Assembly: GCF_014192115.1 (NCBI RefSeq) | Contig: NZ_JACHXL010000003.1 | Location: forward strand, 186,001-250,000 | DNA length: 64,000 nt | Source of the DNA: Psychrobacter luti | Lineage (GTDB): Bacteria; Pseudomonadota; Gammaproteobacteria; Pseudomonadales; Moraxellaceae | Direction: 5' to 3' | The notes under the pieces: generated by a model | What the model was told of the DNA's origin: nothing | The model's input: only the letters and a program-made list of their open reading frames with translations | Database searches by the model: none | In this document: positions 56,339-64,000 of the stretch, one piece after another | How the letters are laid out: the number at the start of each line of letters is the position of its first letter | Position numbering within the stretch: the stretch's first letter is position 1 | Position numbers and translations under genes: made by a program

Positions 56339-57181
56339 GTGGATATACTGTTATTAATCCAAGCGGTCATCATGGGTATCGTTGAGGGTATCACTGAATT
56401 TTTACCCATCTCCAGTACGGGATATTTGATTTTATCAGCGGATTTGATGGGCTTTTGGACCAAAGAAAAGGTTGATTTGTTTGTGGTGGTAGTCCAGCTT
56501 GGCGCTATCTTAGCAGTCATTTATGATTATTGGGATAGATTGTGGCAAGCGCTCATGGGGCTGCTGACCGGTAAAGCGGAAGGCATGAGCAATCCAAGAC
56601 AGTTGGGTCTAAGTTTAATTGTCGCGACCATTCCAGTGATGATTGTGGGCTTTACTTTCGCCGATGAGATTAAGACGTATTTGTTTAACCCTATCGTCGT
56701 TGCAATTATGCTGATTGTTGGCGGTTTGCTGATATTTTATGTAGAAAATCGCCCTAAAACAATTGTTGCGCAAGAAGCAGAAGATGTCAGCCTAAAAACG
56801 GCATTGATGATTGGGTTGATGCAGTGTCTGGCATTGATACCAGGGACTTCACGCTCTGGTGCGACTATTATTGGCGCACTATGGCTTGGTGTCTCACGTA
56901 AGGCTTCTGCTGAGTTTTCTTTCTTTTTGGGTATTCCAGTTATCGTAGGCGCGGCGTTATTAGATTTACTCAAGCACCATGACGTATTGACCAGTAGCGA
57001 AGACTGGTTGGTGCTCGGTATTGGCACTGTAGTTTCATTTATCGTCGCCTTACTTTGTATTCGCCTATTGGTTGCTTGGGTTAGCCGTCGTGACTTCAAA
57101 ATCTTTGCATGGCTACGTATTATCACTGGTGTGTTGGTATTGATCGCCGCGTGGGGTTTTGGCTATCAGATGGCAGGCTAG
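56339..57181 (+). CDS. uppP: Undecaprenyl-diphosphatase UppP (BacA)
   Basis: Integral membrane phosphatase that recycles undecaprenyl pyrophosphate for cell-wall synthesis and gives bacitracin tolerance. Both active-site motifs are present: EGITEFLPISSTGYLIL (about 16) and PGTSRSGATIIGALWLG (about 170). There are seven or eight hydrophobic segments, and the length is 280. I place the start at GTG 56339, which has AGGG at 56327-56330 and gives the family N-terminus DILLLIQAVIMG. An ATG at 56258 would add 27 residues that do not fit. Confidence 0.96.
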   Translation: MDILLLIQAVIMGIVEGITEFLPISSTGYLILSADLMGFWTKEKVDLFVVVVQLGAILAVIYDYWDRLWQALMGLLTGKAEGMSNPRQLGLSLIVATIPVMIVGFTFADEIKTYLFNPIVVAIMLIVGGLLIFYVENRPKTIVAQEAEDVSLKTALMIGLMQCLALIPGTSRSGATIIGALWLGVSRKASAEFSFFLGIPVIVGAALLDLLKHHDVLTSSEDWLVLGIGTVVSFIVALLCIRLLVAWVSRRDFKIFAWLRIITGVLVLIAAWGFGYQMAG

Positions 57182-57230
57182 AATATAGCCATGATTTATG
57201 GTTTTTTGAGCTATTAAAGTAAGGGCAATC

Positions 57231-58106
57231 ATGAGCAGTCTGCAACAAACATCAAGCAACTTTATGCATTGCCAACTTATTTATGTGAATGAAGCCCAAT
57301 ATACTCAGATTGAAAGCCTAAAAGCGCTCATAGCTCAGCATCAATTGCCTATTATTTTAGATATTGAGCCATTTACTGATAAGCTTAATCAAAAACGTCG
57401 CCAGCAGTTAAGTGAAACCTCTACTCAACCTATTCTCTTGTTGGACGAAAAAGATAGGCTTTCATGGCTGAGTGATGGTCTCAGTGTCGCACCTGAATGG
57501 GATAAGCTACAACGCCGGGTGGTGAGTGCGGGGCGTAAGTCTGAATTATTATTACAAGCTGCTAAAATGACATCGGATAGTACAGTCATTGATGCGACGG
57601 CAGGCTTTGGGCATGACAGCCTCATATTAGCCAGTACAGGCGCACGGGTCATTATGCTTGAGCAACAACCCCTGATGGCGTTGTTGTTGCTAGCTGAGCA
57701 GCAGCGTATGCGTGCGCTACCAAATTGGCAAAAGCTGATGAGCCGTTTGCAGATTATTAATACCGATGCGCTCAGTTATTTTACAAAACCACAAACTGAT
57801 GCTAAAGCAGTCGATGTGGTATATCTAGACCCTATGTTTCCAGAGGATAGCTATCAAAATAACAAAACGGGTAAAGGCGCCAAAGTAGGCAAGCATATGC
57901 AAGCCTTGCACCAATTGGTTAGTCCACCAACCCTAGAGCAAGAGAAACAATTGCTACAATCTGCGCAAGCCGTTGTCAGTCAGCATGGTGAAAAACAAGG
58001 CCGCGTAGTCGTGAAGCGTCCGCAACTTGCACCATTACTTGCCAATCAACCAGCCAGTGAGAGCTGGCATAACGAAGCGGTACGCTTTGATGGTTATTTT
58101 GTTTGA
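57231..58106 (+). CDS. rsmJ: 16S rRNA (guanine-1516-N2)-methyltransferase RsmJ
   Basis: SAM-dependent methyltransferase of the YhiQ/RsmJ family. Motifs are VIDATAGFGHDSLILASTG (motif I, about 117), VIMLEQQPLMALLLLAEQQR and the catalytic-type VVYLDPMFPED (about 198), followed by GKGAKVGKHMQAL. The length of 291 is slightly above the usual 250 because of an N-terminal region. It lies 49 bases after uppP. Confidence 0.92.
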   Translation: MSSLQQTSSNFMHCQLIYVNEAQYTQIESLKALIAQHQLPIILDIEPFTDKLNQKRRQQLSETSTQPILLLDEKDRLSWLSDGLSVAPEWDKLQRRVVSAGRKSELLLQAAKMTSDSTVIDATAGFGHDSLILASTGARVIMLEQQPLMALLLLAEQQRMRALPNWQKLMSRLQIINTDALSYFTKPQTDAKAVDVVYLDPMFPEDSYQNNKTGKGAKVGKHMQALHQLVSPPTLEQEKQLLQSAQAVVSQHGEKQGRVVVKRPQLAPLLANQPASESWHNEAVRFDGYFV

Positions 58107-58245
58107 TGGCTATTATTTGAAAAGATGCTTTTTAATAGGCGTTTTTTTTTCATCATAAGCAATGTACTTAGTTATTAAGCCTAGAATGCGCAGTTAGAAA
58201 TTTTATGTTTGCCAAGTTTGGATTTGTTAAATTTAGGAGCAAGGA

Positions 58246-58488
58246 ATGTCGACGCTAATCATATGGATGATGGGTGCAGGTTTATTATTAATTAATATTG
58301 TCTTACGCACTCGGATATTAAGATTAGAGGCGCGTTTAAAAGAATTGAGTAATCCGCAAGAGCAATTGGCTTTTTTGCGTCAACAAGCAGCACAAAAAGA
58401 TAAGGTTCCTGCGATTAAAGCTTTGCGTAAACAATATCCTGAGCTGTCGCTCATTGAGGCCAACAAATTGTGGCAACAAATCCAATAG
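58246..58488 (+). CDS. Small anchored protein with an L7/L12-CTD-like helix pattern
   Basis: An 80-residue protein: one membrane segment (about 3-22, LIIWMMGAGLLLINIVL), a short coiled coil (LRLEARLKELSNPQEQLAFL) and a C-terminal pattern KVPAIKALRKQYPELSLIEA that resembles the helix-turn of the ribosomal L7/L12 C-terminal domain. AGGAGCAAGG lies before ATG 58246. Proteins of this plan are found in other bacteria, but I know of no established role. Confidence 0.6.
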   Translation: MSTLIIWMMGAGLLLINIVLRTRILRLEARLKELSNPQEQLAFLRQQAAQKDKVPAIKALRKQYPELSLIEANKLWQQIQ

Positions 58489-58609
58489 TTCGCCAATCTA
58501 TTAATAATCTAATGTAATAATAAGCAATCTAATAGCACTTCATCTAAGAGCTGCCAAAAAAGTAGGCAAACACGCACAAAAAATCTTCTATCAATGATAA
58601 TAAAAAACC

Positions 58610-59527
58610 ATGACATTTAATGACAAACTACAAGCCTACCTGCAACTGACGCGCTTTGATAAACCAGTAGGTATAGAGCTACTGCTCTGGCCAACACTTT
58701 GGGGTGTGATGCTGGCTGCTATGGGTCAGGCGCAGCAACAAGGGGCAACGGCAGGTCTTCCTAATCTCAAGATATTGCTGATATTTGCGTTGGGCGCGAT
58801 TTTTATGCGTGCGGCGGGCTGTGCGATCAATGACTTCGCCGATCGCAAGGTCGATGGTCATGTCAGCCGTACCAAAGACCGCCCATTAGCAGACGGACGC
58901 TTATCTGCTAAAGAAGCCATTGCTGCTTTTTTAGTATTGGTATTGCTTAGTGCCAGTTTGTTGTTTTTTTTGCCTATTGCCGTATTTTATTGGTCGCTTG
59001 GCGCAGTCATATTGGCGTTTATTTATCCATTTATGAAACGTTATACGCATTTACCGCAAGTGTTTTTAGCCGCAGCGTTTGGGTGGGCGATACCAATGGC
59101 GTATGTCGCGATACAAGGCGCGCCTGATATCTGGTGTTGGCTATTGTTTATTGCTTATATGTGTTGGACAGTGGCTTATGATACCCAATACGCGATGGCT
59201 GACCGTGAAGATGATTTAAAAATCGGCGTCAAATCAACGGCCATATTATTTGGTCGCTATGATGTGATTATCATCTCGCTACTACAAACCGTATTTTTAC
59301 TTATTATGGGTACGGTTATGTGGCATTACTTTGCGCCAACCAGTGTAGGTGTGATACCAGTATTTGGTTTGGCGCTAGTGGCGATGATGTTTGCCAAGCA
59401 AAACAGCGCTTGTGCCAGTCGTCAAGCACTGACCTGTTTTCAGGCGTTTTTAGCCAATATATGGGTAGGGCGTTATGTCTTTGCTCTTATCGCAATCGCT
59501 TGTTTATGGACAACTTTTAATGGATAA
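58610..59527 (+). CDS. ubiA: 4-hydroxybenzoate octaprenyltransferase
   Basis: Membrane prenyltransferase of ubiquinone synthesis. Both Asp-rich motifs are visible: [20 protein letters not shown] (about 72) and [20 protein letters not shown] (about 196), within eight or nine hydrophobic segments. The length of 305 is typical. The stop overlaps the start of the next gene by eight bases, so the two are translationally coupled. The usual partner ubiC is not adjacent. Confidence 0.96.
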   Translation: MTFNDKLQAYLQLTRFDKPVGIELLLWPTLWGVMLAAMGQAQQQGATAGLPNLKILLIFALGAIFMRAAGCAINDFADRKVDGHVSRTKDRPLADGRLSAKEAIAAFLVLVLLSASLLFFLPIAVFYWSLGAVILAFIYPFMKRYTHLPQVFLAAAFGWAIPMAYVAIQGAPDIWCWLLFIAYMCWTVAYDTQYAMADREDDLKIGVKSTAILFGRYDVIIISLLQTVFLLIMGTVMWHYFAPTSVGVIPVFGLALVAMMFAKQNSACASRQALTCFQAFLANIWVGRYVFALIAIACLWTTFNG

Positions 59528-60197
59528 CTTCAAGAAGCTCTTAAAGTCAAAAGCGAAAAAGGGTGCTAATATTAATGCGCCAGTTATCGATTATCAAGCA
59601 AAGCTGGCTGAGCATGGTCTAACACGTGAGCAGGTTATCGCCACCGAGCGTAAATTGGCTAAGTTTGCCAATACCATGGATTCGCTCGTACGCGTGCCTT
59701 TTACCAAGCAGGGCATGGGCGCCGATGCAGCGCTTTCAACCATTCCGCTGGCGGGAGATTTAGCCGGACTGGCTTTGACAAGCTATGCCTTTATATTAGG
59801 TCGGCAGTTGGGCGTGCCTGCGCATAAAATGACGCCAGCAGTTAGGCTGGCGCTGGTTGATATGGTGGTTGGTATCGTACCTGGTATCGGCACGGTGCTA
59901 GATATTTTTATTCGTCCCAGTCGTAAGACTTTGACCATTGTGCATGAGCATCTACATGATGAATATGGCATTACCGAAACTATGCATATGGATCGACCGT
60001 TTTTGCATCAATCATTAGAAGATAAGCAGCAGCAAGGCCGCTTTGCTTTTTTTTGGCGCAATCCTATCGTTGCTTGGCTATATTTGCACATTCCTGATCT
60101 GCTTGGATTAATCGTTATTGTGGTCATCGGTTGGGGCTTATGGGCGATGATAAGCTGGCTGGTCAGTTTATTTGGTAAGACCACTGGTTTTGGCTAA
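59520..60197 (+). CDS. DUF4112 membrane protein
   Basis: A 225-residue protein with the DUF4112 core at about residues 45-145: [39 protein letters not shown] and [19 protein letters not shown], a region with two hydrophobic segments. A further membrane segment lies near the C-terminus ([20 protein letters not shown]). ATG 59520 overlaps the last codons of ubiA (ATGGATAA). The function of the family is unknown. Confidence 0.88.
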   Translation: MDNFKKLLKSKAKKGANINAPVIDYQAKLAEHGLTREQVIATERKLAKFANTMDSLVRVPFTKQGMGADAALSTIPLAGDLAGLALTSYAFILGRQLGVPAHKMTPAVRLALVDMVVGIVPGIGTVLDIFIRPSRKTLTIVHEHLHDEYGITETMHMDRPFLHQSLEDKQQQGRFAFFWRNPIVAWLYLHIPDLLGLIVIVVIGWGLWAMISWLVSLFGKTTGFG

Positions 60198-60212
60198 AGG
60201 TAAACTAGAGCT

Positions 60213-60253
60213 AAAAAGGGGGCAAATATCTATAATATTTGCCCCCTTTTTTA
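60213..60253. terminator. Bidirectional terminator between the DUF4112 gene and the lipoprotein gene
   Basis: AAAAAGGGGGCAAATAT pairs with ATATTTGCCCCCTTTTT around CTATA. A and T runs on both flanks serve both convergent genes. Confidence 0.94.
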
Positions 60254-60305
60254 TTGCTGAATTTATTATCTCTAATAGGCTCTAAGCGCAGTTTTATTGT
60301 TAAAA

Positions 60306-60923
60306 CTACTCAGTGATAACTTCTGCATCTACACTGATGGCCTCAAAGCTCATTGTTTTATTATTTTGAATAAGGTCGATGCTGCTACCACCGCCATGGC
60401 TGACCAGTTGAATACTGCCATCGTTTGAGCGATAAGTAGGGTTATTACCTTGGCCTTCTGGCGCACTCAAGGTCATTTTTGGTTTGCCCGGCAAGGTGAC
60501 GATAGCGTTAAGCACACCTTTTTCTGAGGTTTCAAAGATAACAAATAGCGTCTCACCGGTGGCGCTGCGATAGTTGACATCAGTGATTTGCGCACCTTTG
60601 ATGGCTTGTTCTGGATTGGGCGCTATCGCGGCAGTCTTTTCTGAAGTATCCGCTGCGCCAAGCTCGTTTTCTAATTCAGTTAAGCTCATATCTGCTTCTG
60701 CATTAACAGCAGACTTATCAGTATCTTCATCAGCAACTTTAGGTGCATTAATATTCGAGCTTACTGGCGTCGTTTGAGTGGTTGTGTCAGCAGAATTCTC
60801 ATTAACGGTCTCAGGTTCTGGTGTCTTTTGGCAAGCACTCAGTAGTGGTAGGCTTAATAGAGCGACAGAAATTGCTTTAAAGTATGGTTTTGATTTTACT
60901 AAGGTAAAAATATCGGCTTTCAT
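60306..60923 (-). CDS. Predicted lipoprotein, unknown function
   Basis: A 205-residue protein with a lipobox LLSACQKTPEPE (Cys at about 31), a Thr/Asn/Asp-rich linker of about 60 residues, and a C-terminal beta-rich domain with GAQITDVNYRSATGETLFVI and VNAIVTLPGKPKMTLSAP-like strands. The N-terminal 15 residues before the hydrophobic core are longer than usual; a start at a later codon is possible. No family recognised. It converges on the DUF4112 gene. Confidence 0.7.
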   Translation of the reverse strand: MKADIFTLVKSKPYFKAISVALLSLPLLSACQKTPEPETVNENSADTTTQTTPVSSNINAPKVADEDTDKSAVNAEADMSLTELENELGAADTSEKTAAIAPNPEQAIKGAQITDVNYRSATGETLFVIFETSEKGVLNAIVTLPGKPKMTLSAPEGQGNNPTYRSNDGSIQLVSHGGGSSIDLIQNNKTMSFEAISVDAEVITE

Positions 60924-61107
60924 AATAGACAGCTATCCATTTATAATGGTTATTTAAGTGTTTTAAGCTTTAAGGCTAGTCTAGCATTATTCTTCAAGGC
61001 GGCTTCTATACTGTTATAAATACATGCTTTGGCTTTGAGAGCATTTGTATAAAATAGCATCTGTATAAATATTGATAAAAGTTAGCGTAAAGTTAAATTA
61101 TTACCTT

Positions 61108-63252
61108 TTACGTTTTACGCAAGCGCGCCCGATTGGGTGATAATCGCGCTAAGGTAATGGCAGATAAAGGCGCAAAGCAGCTTAACATCATATCTGCTAA
61201 TGCTTCAGCGCATATCGGTGCTAAGGCATAACCCTTTGCACCCATGGCAGAGAGCGTCCAAATGCGGCGACTTTGCGCAAGTCGCCCGACTAAGGGATGG
61301 TAGTCAATCGTTTGGGTGCGCACACCGGCACGCGCTTGCCATGCGCTGGTATCGTCTGGCAGGACATTGCTTAATTCAGGAATATCCTCCATTAATTTGT
61401 CATAATTTTGCTGATTTTCTTCACGACGGATACCAGTACTGGCGTCAGCATCTACAAAGCTGGCGCCAAGTAAAAACTGTGGCTGGTTGTCGCTAATATT
61501 ATTCACTTCAGCATCACCACTTTGCACGATAAAGGGCGCGCAATAACCACTATATTTGAGCGGTAATTTAGGCAGACCAAGGACTTGCTCAGCAGTGGGC
61601 GTAAACCAAGATAATTGCCCACGAATGGTACGGCATTCAACGATACGTTTATCTAATTGATGGCTTTCATACGCGGCGCAAATCACCACATTGTCAGCGC
61701 AGATAGTAACAGGGTTCTGACTGTTATTACCATTATCACTGTCTTTATCACCAATCACCGTAACCTTATCTGCAGTTTCTTTGATATCGGTGACGCTAAG
61801 CTGCTGATAATTGATATTTGGATGTTTAAGAATAATGGTTTTTAGTGCTTGTGGATTGATCAGACCAGATTGTGGTAAATATAAATTGTCCGCTAAGTCT
61901 TTAGTTTTTAAACCGCTTAATTGCCATGCTTCTTCAGTCGTAATCGTGGTTGCCATCTCATTGGGATAATCGGCAATCTGCGCCGTGCCAATATTGGTTT
62001 TTATCAGCAAGTCTAACGTGCCTGTTTGCTCAAGTATTAGTGGCGTTTGTTGCATAACTGCTTGTTGATTAAAATAACGATATAGTCTGCCGCTATATAG
62101 ATAACCAATAGAGTGCAGGTGCTCATAGACATGATGAATGGGTGTCATGTTCGGCGCGAGGAGGGCACGTGGATTGCCAGAGGCGCCAGCAAGCGGCGCG
62201 ACCTTATCTACTATGGTGACTGCAATACCGCGATTGGCTAGCGTCCAAGCCGTAAGCAGTCCGGCAACGCCTGCGCCAATCACTACTGTATGGCTAGGAA
62301 GGTTTGGGTAAATTGAAGCATTACTATCGTCATTTAGAGATACAGACTCGATTGATAAAGTCTCAGTTGGTAGAGAATCAGTAATGCCAGCCATGACTGC
62401 CGTCAGCATTTCACGCTTGCGCCCAAAACCTTTCACCTTATTGATCTCAAAACCATGCGTTTGCAAGCCACGTTTGACGATACCGGCACAGCTATAAGTA
62501 GCGGCAGTCGTGCCAGTACGAGATAGGCGCTGCATCTGAGTAAATATCGTATCAGCCCACAAAGTCTCATTACAAGAAGGCGCGAAACCATCTAAAAACC
62601 AAGCATCAATATAAGGGCGATTGATAGAGGTCTCAGTTTCTAGGCTTGCCAAACTATCGCCTGCATCGCCCAACCAAATATCAAGCGTGATATTATCGTC
62701 GATAAAATTTAGTCGATGACAGCCCGCAATCAGTGGTGGATAGTTGGCTAAAAAATCTTCAATCAATTTTGCAAGTTCAGGGGCGCGCTGTACCCATAAG
62801 CTGAGTATCTGCGTTAAGTCGGAAAGTGGGATGGGGTATTTTTCAGTGGTGATAAAGTGTAAGCGGGCGCTTGTTAAATGCGGATGCTGAGCACGAAGCT
62901 CACGCCAAAGCTGCCATGTCGCTAAAAAATTCAAGCCCGTACCAAAGCCCAATTCAGCAATAGTAAAGCATCGCTTATCGGCAAGGTTTGCTAGGCGCTC
63001 GGGTAATTGGTTATGGGCTAAGAATACATGACGAGATTCTGCCAAGCCATCAGCATGCGAGAAATAGACATCGCCAAACTCCCCTGATACTGGCACTTGA
63101 TTGCCAGCATCATCGGTTTGCCATGCAATCTTAGCAGGGGTAATTACGTTCGGGGGAGCTGGTTTTTTAGGGGGTTTGCTGGCTTTATAAGGTTTATGCG
63201 AGTCAGAAGAGGTAGGCTTAGATATAGCAGATTTAGACTGAGGTTTAGACAT
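61108..63252 (-). CDS. mnmC: Bifunctional tRNA wobble modification protein MnmC
   Basis: Makes mnm5s2U34 in tRNA. The N-terminal methyltransferase domain (about 35-285) has [20 protein letters not shown] and [13 protein letters not shown]. The C-terminal FAD oxidoreductase domain starts with [21 protein letters not shown] (about 322) and contains [11 protein letters not shown] and [17 protein letters not shown]. The order is that of E. coli MnmC (methyltransferase first). The first 35 residues are Lys/Pro/Ser-rich and not part of a domain. The length of 714 is slightly above the usual 660-690. Confidence 0.95.
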   Translation of the reverse strand: MSKPQSKSAISKPTSSDSHKPYKASKPPKKPAPPNVITPAKIAWQTDDAGNQVPVSGEFGDVYFSHADGLAESRHVFLAHNQLPERLANLADKRCFTIAELGFGTGLNFLATWQLWRELRAQHPHLTSARLHFITTEKYPIPLSDLTQILSLWVQRAPELAKLIEDFLANYPPLIAGCHRLNFIDDNITLDIWLGDAGDSLASLETETSINRPYIDAWFLDGFAPSCNETLWADTIFTQMQRLSRTGTTAATYSCAGIVKRGLQTHGFEINKVKGFGRKREMLTAVMAGITDSLPTETLSIESVSLNDDSNASIYPNLPSHTVVIGAGVAGLLTAWTLANRGIAVTIVDKVAPLAGASGNPRALLAPNMTPIHHVYEHLHSIGYLYSGRLYRYFNQQAVMQQTPLILEQTGTLDLLIKTNIGTAQIADYPNEMATTITTEEAWQLSGLKTKDLADNLYLPQSGLINPQALKTIILKHPNINYQQLSVTDIKETADKVTVIGDKDSDNGNNSQNPVTICADNVVICAAYESHQLDKRIVECRTIRGQLSWFTPTAEQVLGLPKLPLKYSGYCAPFIVQSGDAEVNNISDNQPQFLLGASFVDADASTGIRREENQQNYDKLMEDIPELSNVLPDDTSAWQARAGVRTQTIDYHPLVGRLAQSRRIWTLSAMGAKGYALAPICAEALADMMLSCFAPLSAITLARLSPNRARLRKT

Positions 63253-63278
63253 AGGTCATCACATTTATAAAGGATTTA

Positions 63279-63830
63279 CTACCAGCGTTCACGGCGAACA
63301 AACACTAACCACGAAATAAAAATCCCGACCAATAAGCTAATTAACACTGTAAATGCACCATATAAAAACAATTGACCTTTGCTTTCATAAACCAAAACGT
63401 TTACTTGCGTTTGTAAGTCATTGACTTGACGCTGAAGCTGGGCATTACGGCTAAGCAATTCTTGATTGGCCTCAGATAGCGCTTTATTCGATGGTTGTAG
63501 CTGGGCTGCTAAGGTATCGTTAATGTTGGTCGCAGGCTGATCACTAGCAGCAAGGTTCGGTGCTGTAGTAGACACCATAGTTGAGCCAGTATTTGACGGA
63601 GTTATTTGATTCACATTGTTAGGCGCTAATACAGCATTAGGCGTTAGCGTGGCCGTTCCTGCCGCAGGGTCAGCATTGGTCACAGTTGGCGCTGCTTGTA
63701 CCGACAAGCTAGCAAGCAATATCAGGCTAGCAACACTAACGTTAGTGACGCGGCCATAAGCGCGCTCACTAGTATGATTAGTAACGTGATTAGAAACAGA
63801 ACTATTTAATAAAAATGACCGCTTAATCAC
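63279..63830 (-). CDS. Exported coiled-coil protein with C-terminal membrane anchor
   Basis: A 183-residue protein with a signal-like segment ([17 protein letters not shown], about 33-50), an Asn/Thr-rich linker, a coiled coil (about 112-148, [19 protein letters not shown]) and one C-terminal membrane helix ending in RRERW. The back half resembles E. coli YgiM, which has the same coiled coil, anchor and Arg-Trp end; the SH3 domain of YgiM is missing. The GTG start overlaps the stop of the upstream gene (GTGA), implying coupling. Confidence 0.65.
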   Translation of the reverse strand: MIKRSFLLNSSVSNHVTNHTSERAYGRVTNVSVASLILLASLSVQAAPTVTNADPAAGTATLTPNAVLAPNNVNQITPSNTGSTMVSTTAPNLAASDQPATNINDTLAAQLQPSNKALSEANQELLSRNAQLQRQVNDLQTQVNVLVYESKGQLFLYGAFTVLISLLVGIFISWLVFVRRERW

Positions 63831-64000
63831 GATGCTGCTACCTTATTGGCTGGTTTATCTGCTGCGCTGTCGGTAGGTGCAGGCAATGTCTGAACAAACG
63901 GCTTGATATCTACATGACTGTAGACCCCATCCCGCAAATAAGGCTCAGCGCTTGCCCATGCTTGCGCAGCATCGAGGGAATCAAAGTCAGCAATAATCAG
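63827..64000 (-). CDS. YciI-family protein, C-terminal part (cut by window end)
   Basis: The last 57 residues of a gene that begins beyond the window. The sequence [19 protein letters not shown] followed by [16 protein letters not shown] is the C-terminal half of the YciI/YCII fold, a dimeric ferredoxin-like protein. A Pro/Ala-rich tail of about 16 residues is added. Its TGA stop overlaps the GTG start of the next gene. In several relatives yciI neighbours a septation (ispZ/yciB) gene; this cannot be checked here. Confidence 0.85.
   Translation of the reverse strand: MIIADFDSLDAAQAWASAEPYLRDGVYSHVDIKPFVQTLPAPTDSAADKPANKVAAS

Overview
The window is a stretch of a gammaproteobacterial chromosome that looks like Psychrobacter or a very close relative (Moraxellaceae). 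The grounds are moderate GC with AT-rich intergenic DNA, a dciA homologue beside lpxC, a SpoT whose synthetase region is degenerate as in other Moraxellaceae, the order gmk-rpoZ-spoT-ridA-priA, and family-level similarity throughout. The species call is an inference from remembered families; no database search was possible. No prophage, transposase, CRISPR array, rRNA or tRNA was seen.

Layout. Positions 1-7.2 kb hold the end of the division and cell-wall (dcw) cluster: murC (cut by the window edge), ddl, ftsQ, ftsA, ftsZ and lpxC. Then come dciA, a CHAP-domain protein, a DOMON-like protein, yhbY, rlmE, ftsH, folP, sdhE with a YgfX-like partner, a DUF937 protein and a DASS anion transporter (7.5-18.8 kb). 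From 18.8 to 35.7 kb most genes lie on the minus strand: recX/recA, trmB, a CPA2 antiporter, a cation-diffusion facilitator, priA, ridA, spoT, rpoZ and gmk. From 36 to 60 kb most lie on the plus strand: ispH, a thioesterase, catalase, htpG, a membrane-anchored C13 peptidase, fghA, rpe, several small membrane proteins, an Ig-like lipoprotein, purU, ffh, tsaB, uppP, rsmJ and ubiA. rpmB/rpmG and ypjD are on the minus strand here. The end (60.3-64 kb) carries a lipoprotein, mnmC, a coiled-coil membrane protein and a partial YciI-family gene.

How the genes fit together. Most of the content is core: peptidoglycan precursors and divisome (murC, ddl, ftsQAZ, uppP), lipid A (lpxC), replication and repair (dciA, recA, recX, priA), translation and RNA modification (rlmE, yhbY, trmB, rsmJ, mnmC, tsaB, rpmB, rpmG, ffh), stress and ppGpp (spoT, rpoZ, ftsH, htpG, catalase) and one-carbon/formaldehyde metabolism (folP, purU, fghA).

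The unusual material is mainly non-coding. There is a 1.06-kb gap behind recA with two perfect DnaA boxes next to an AT-rich tract. Degenerate short tandem repeats form the 5' leaders of gmk (15 bp), spoT (18 bp) and ffh (16 bp), and in gmk and ffh the Shine-Dalgarno lies inside the repeat unit. A perfect 14-bp hairpin sits in the first codons of recX. Hairpins also occur between ftsQ and ftsA, upstream of yhbY and rlmE, and after fghA. Among proteins, the oddest is a DUF2628 membrane protein with a type IV pilin-like C-terminal domain.
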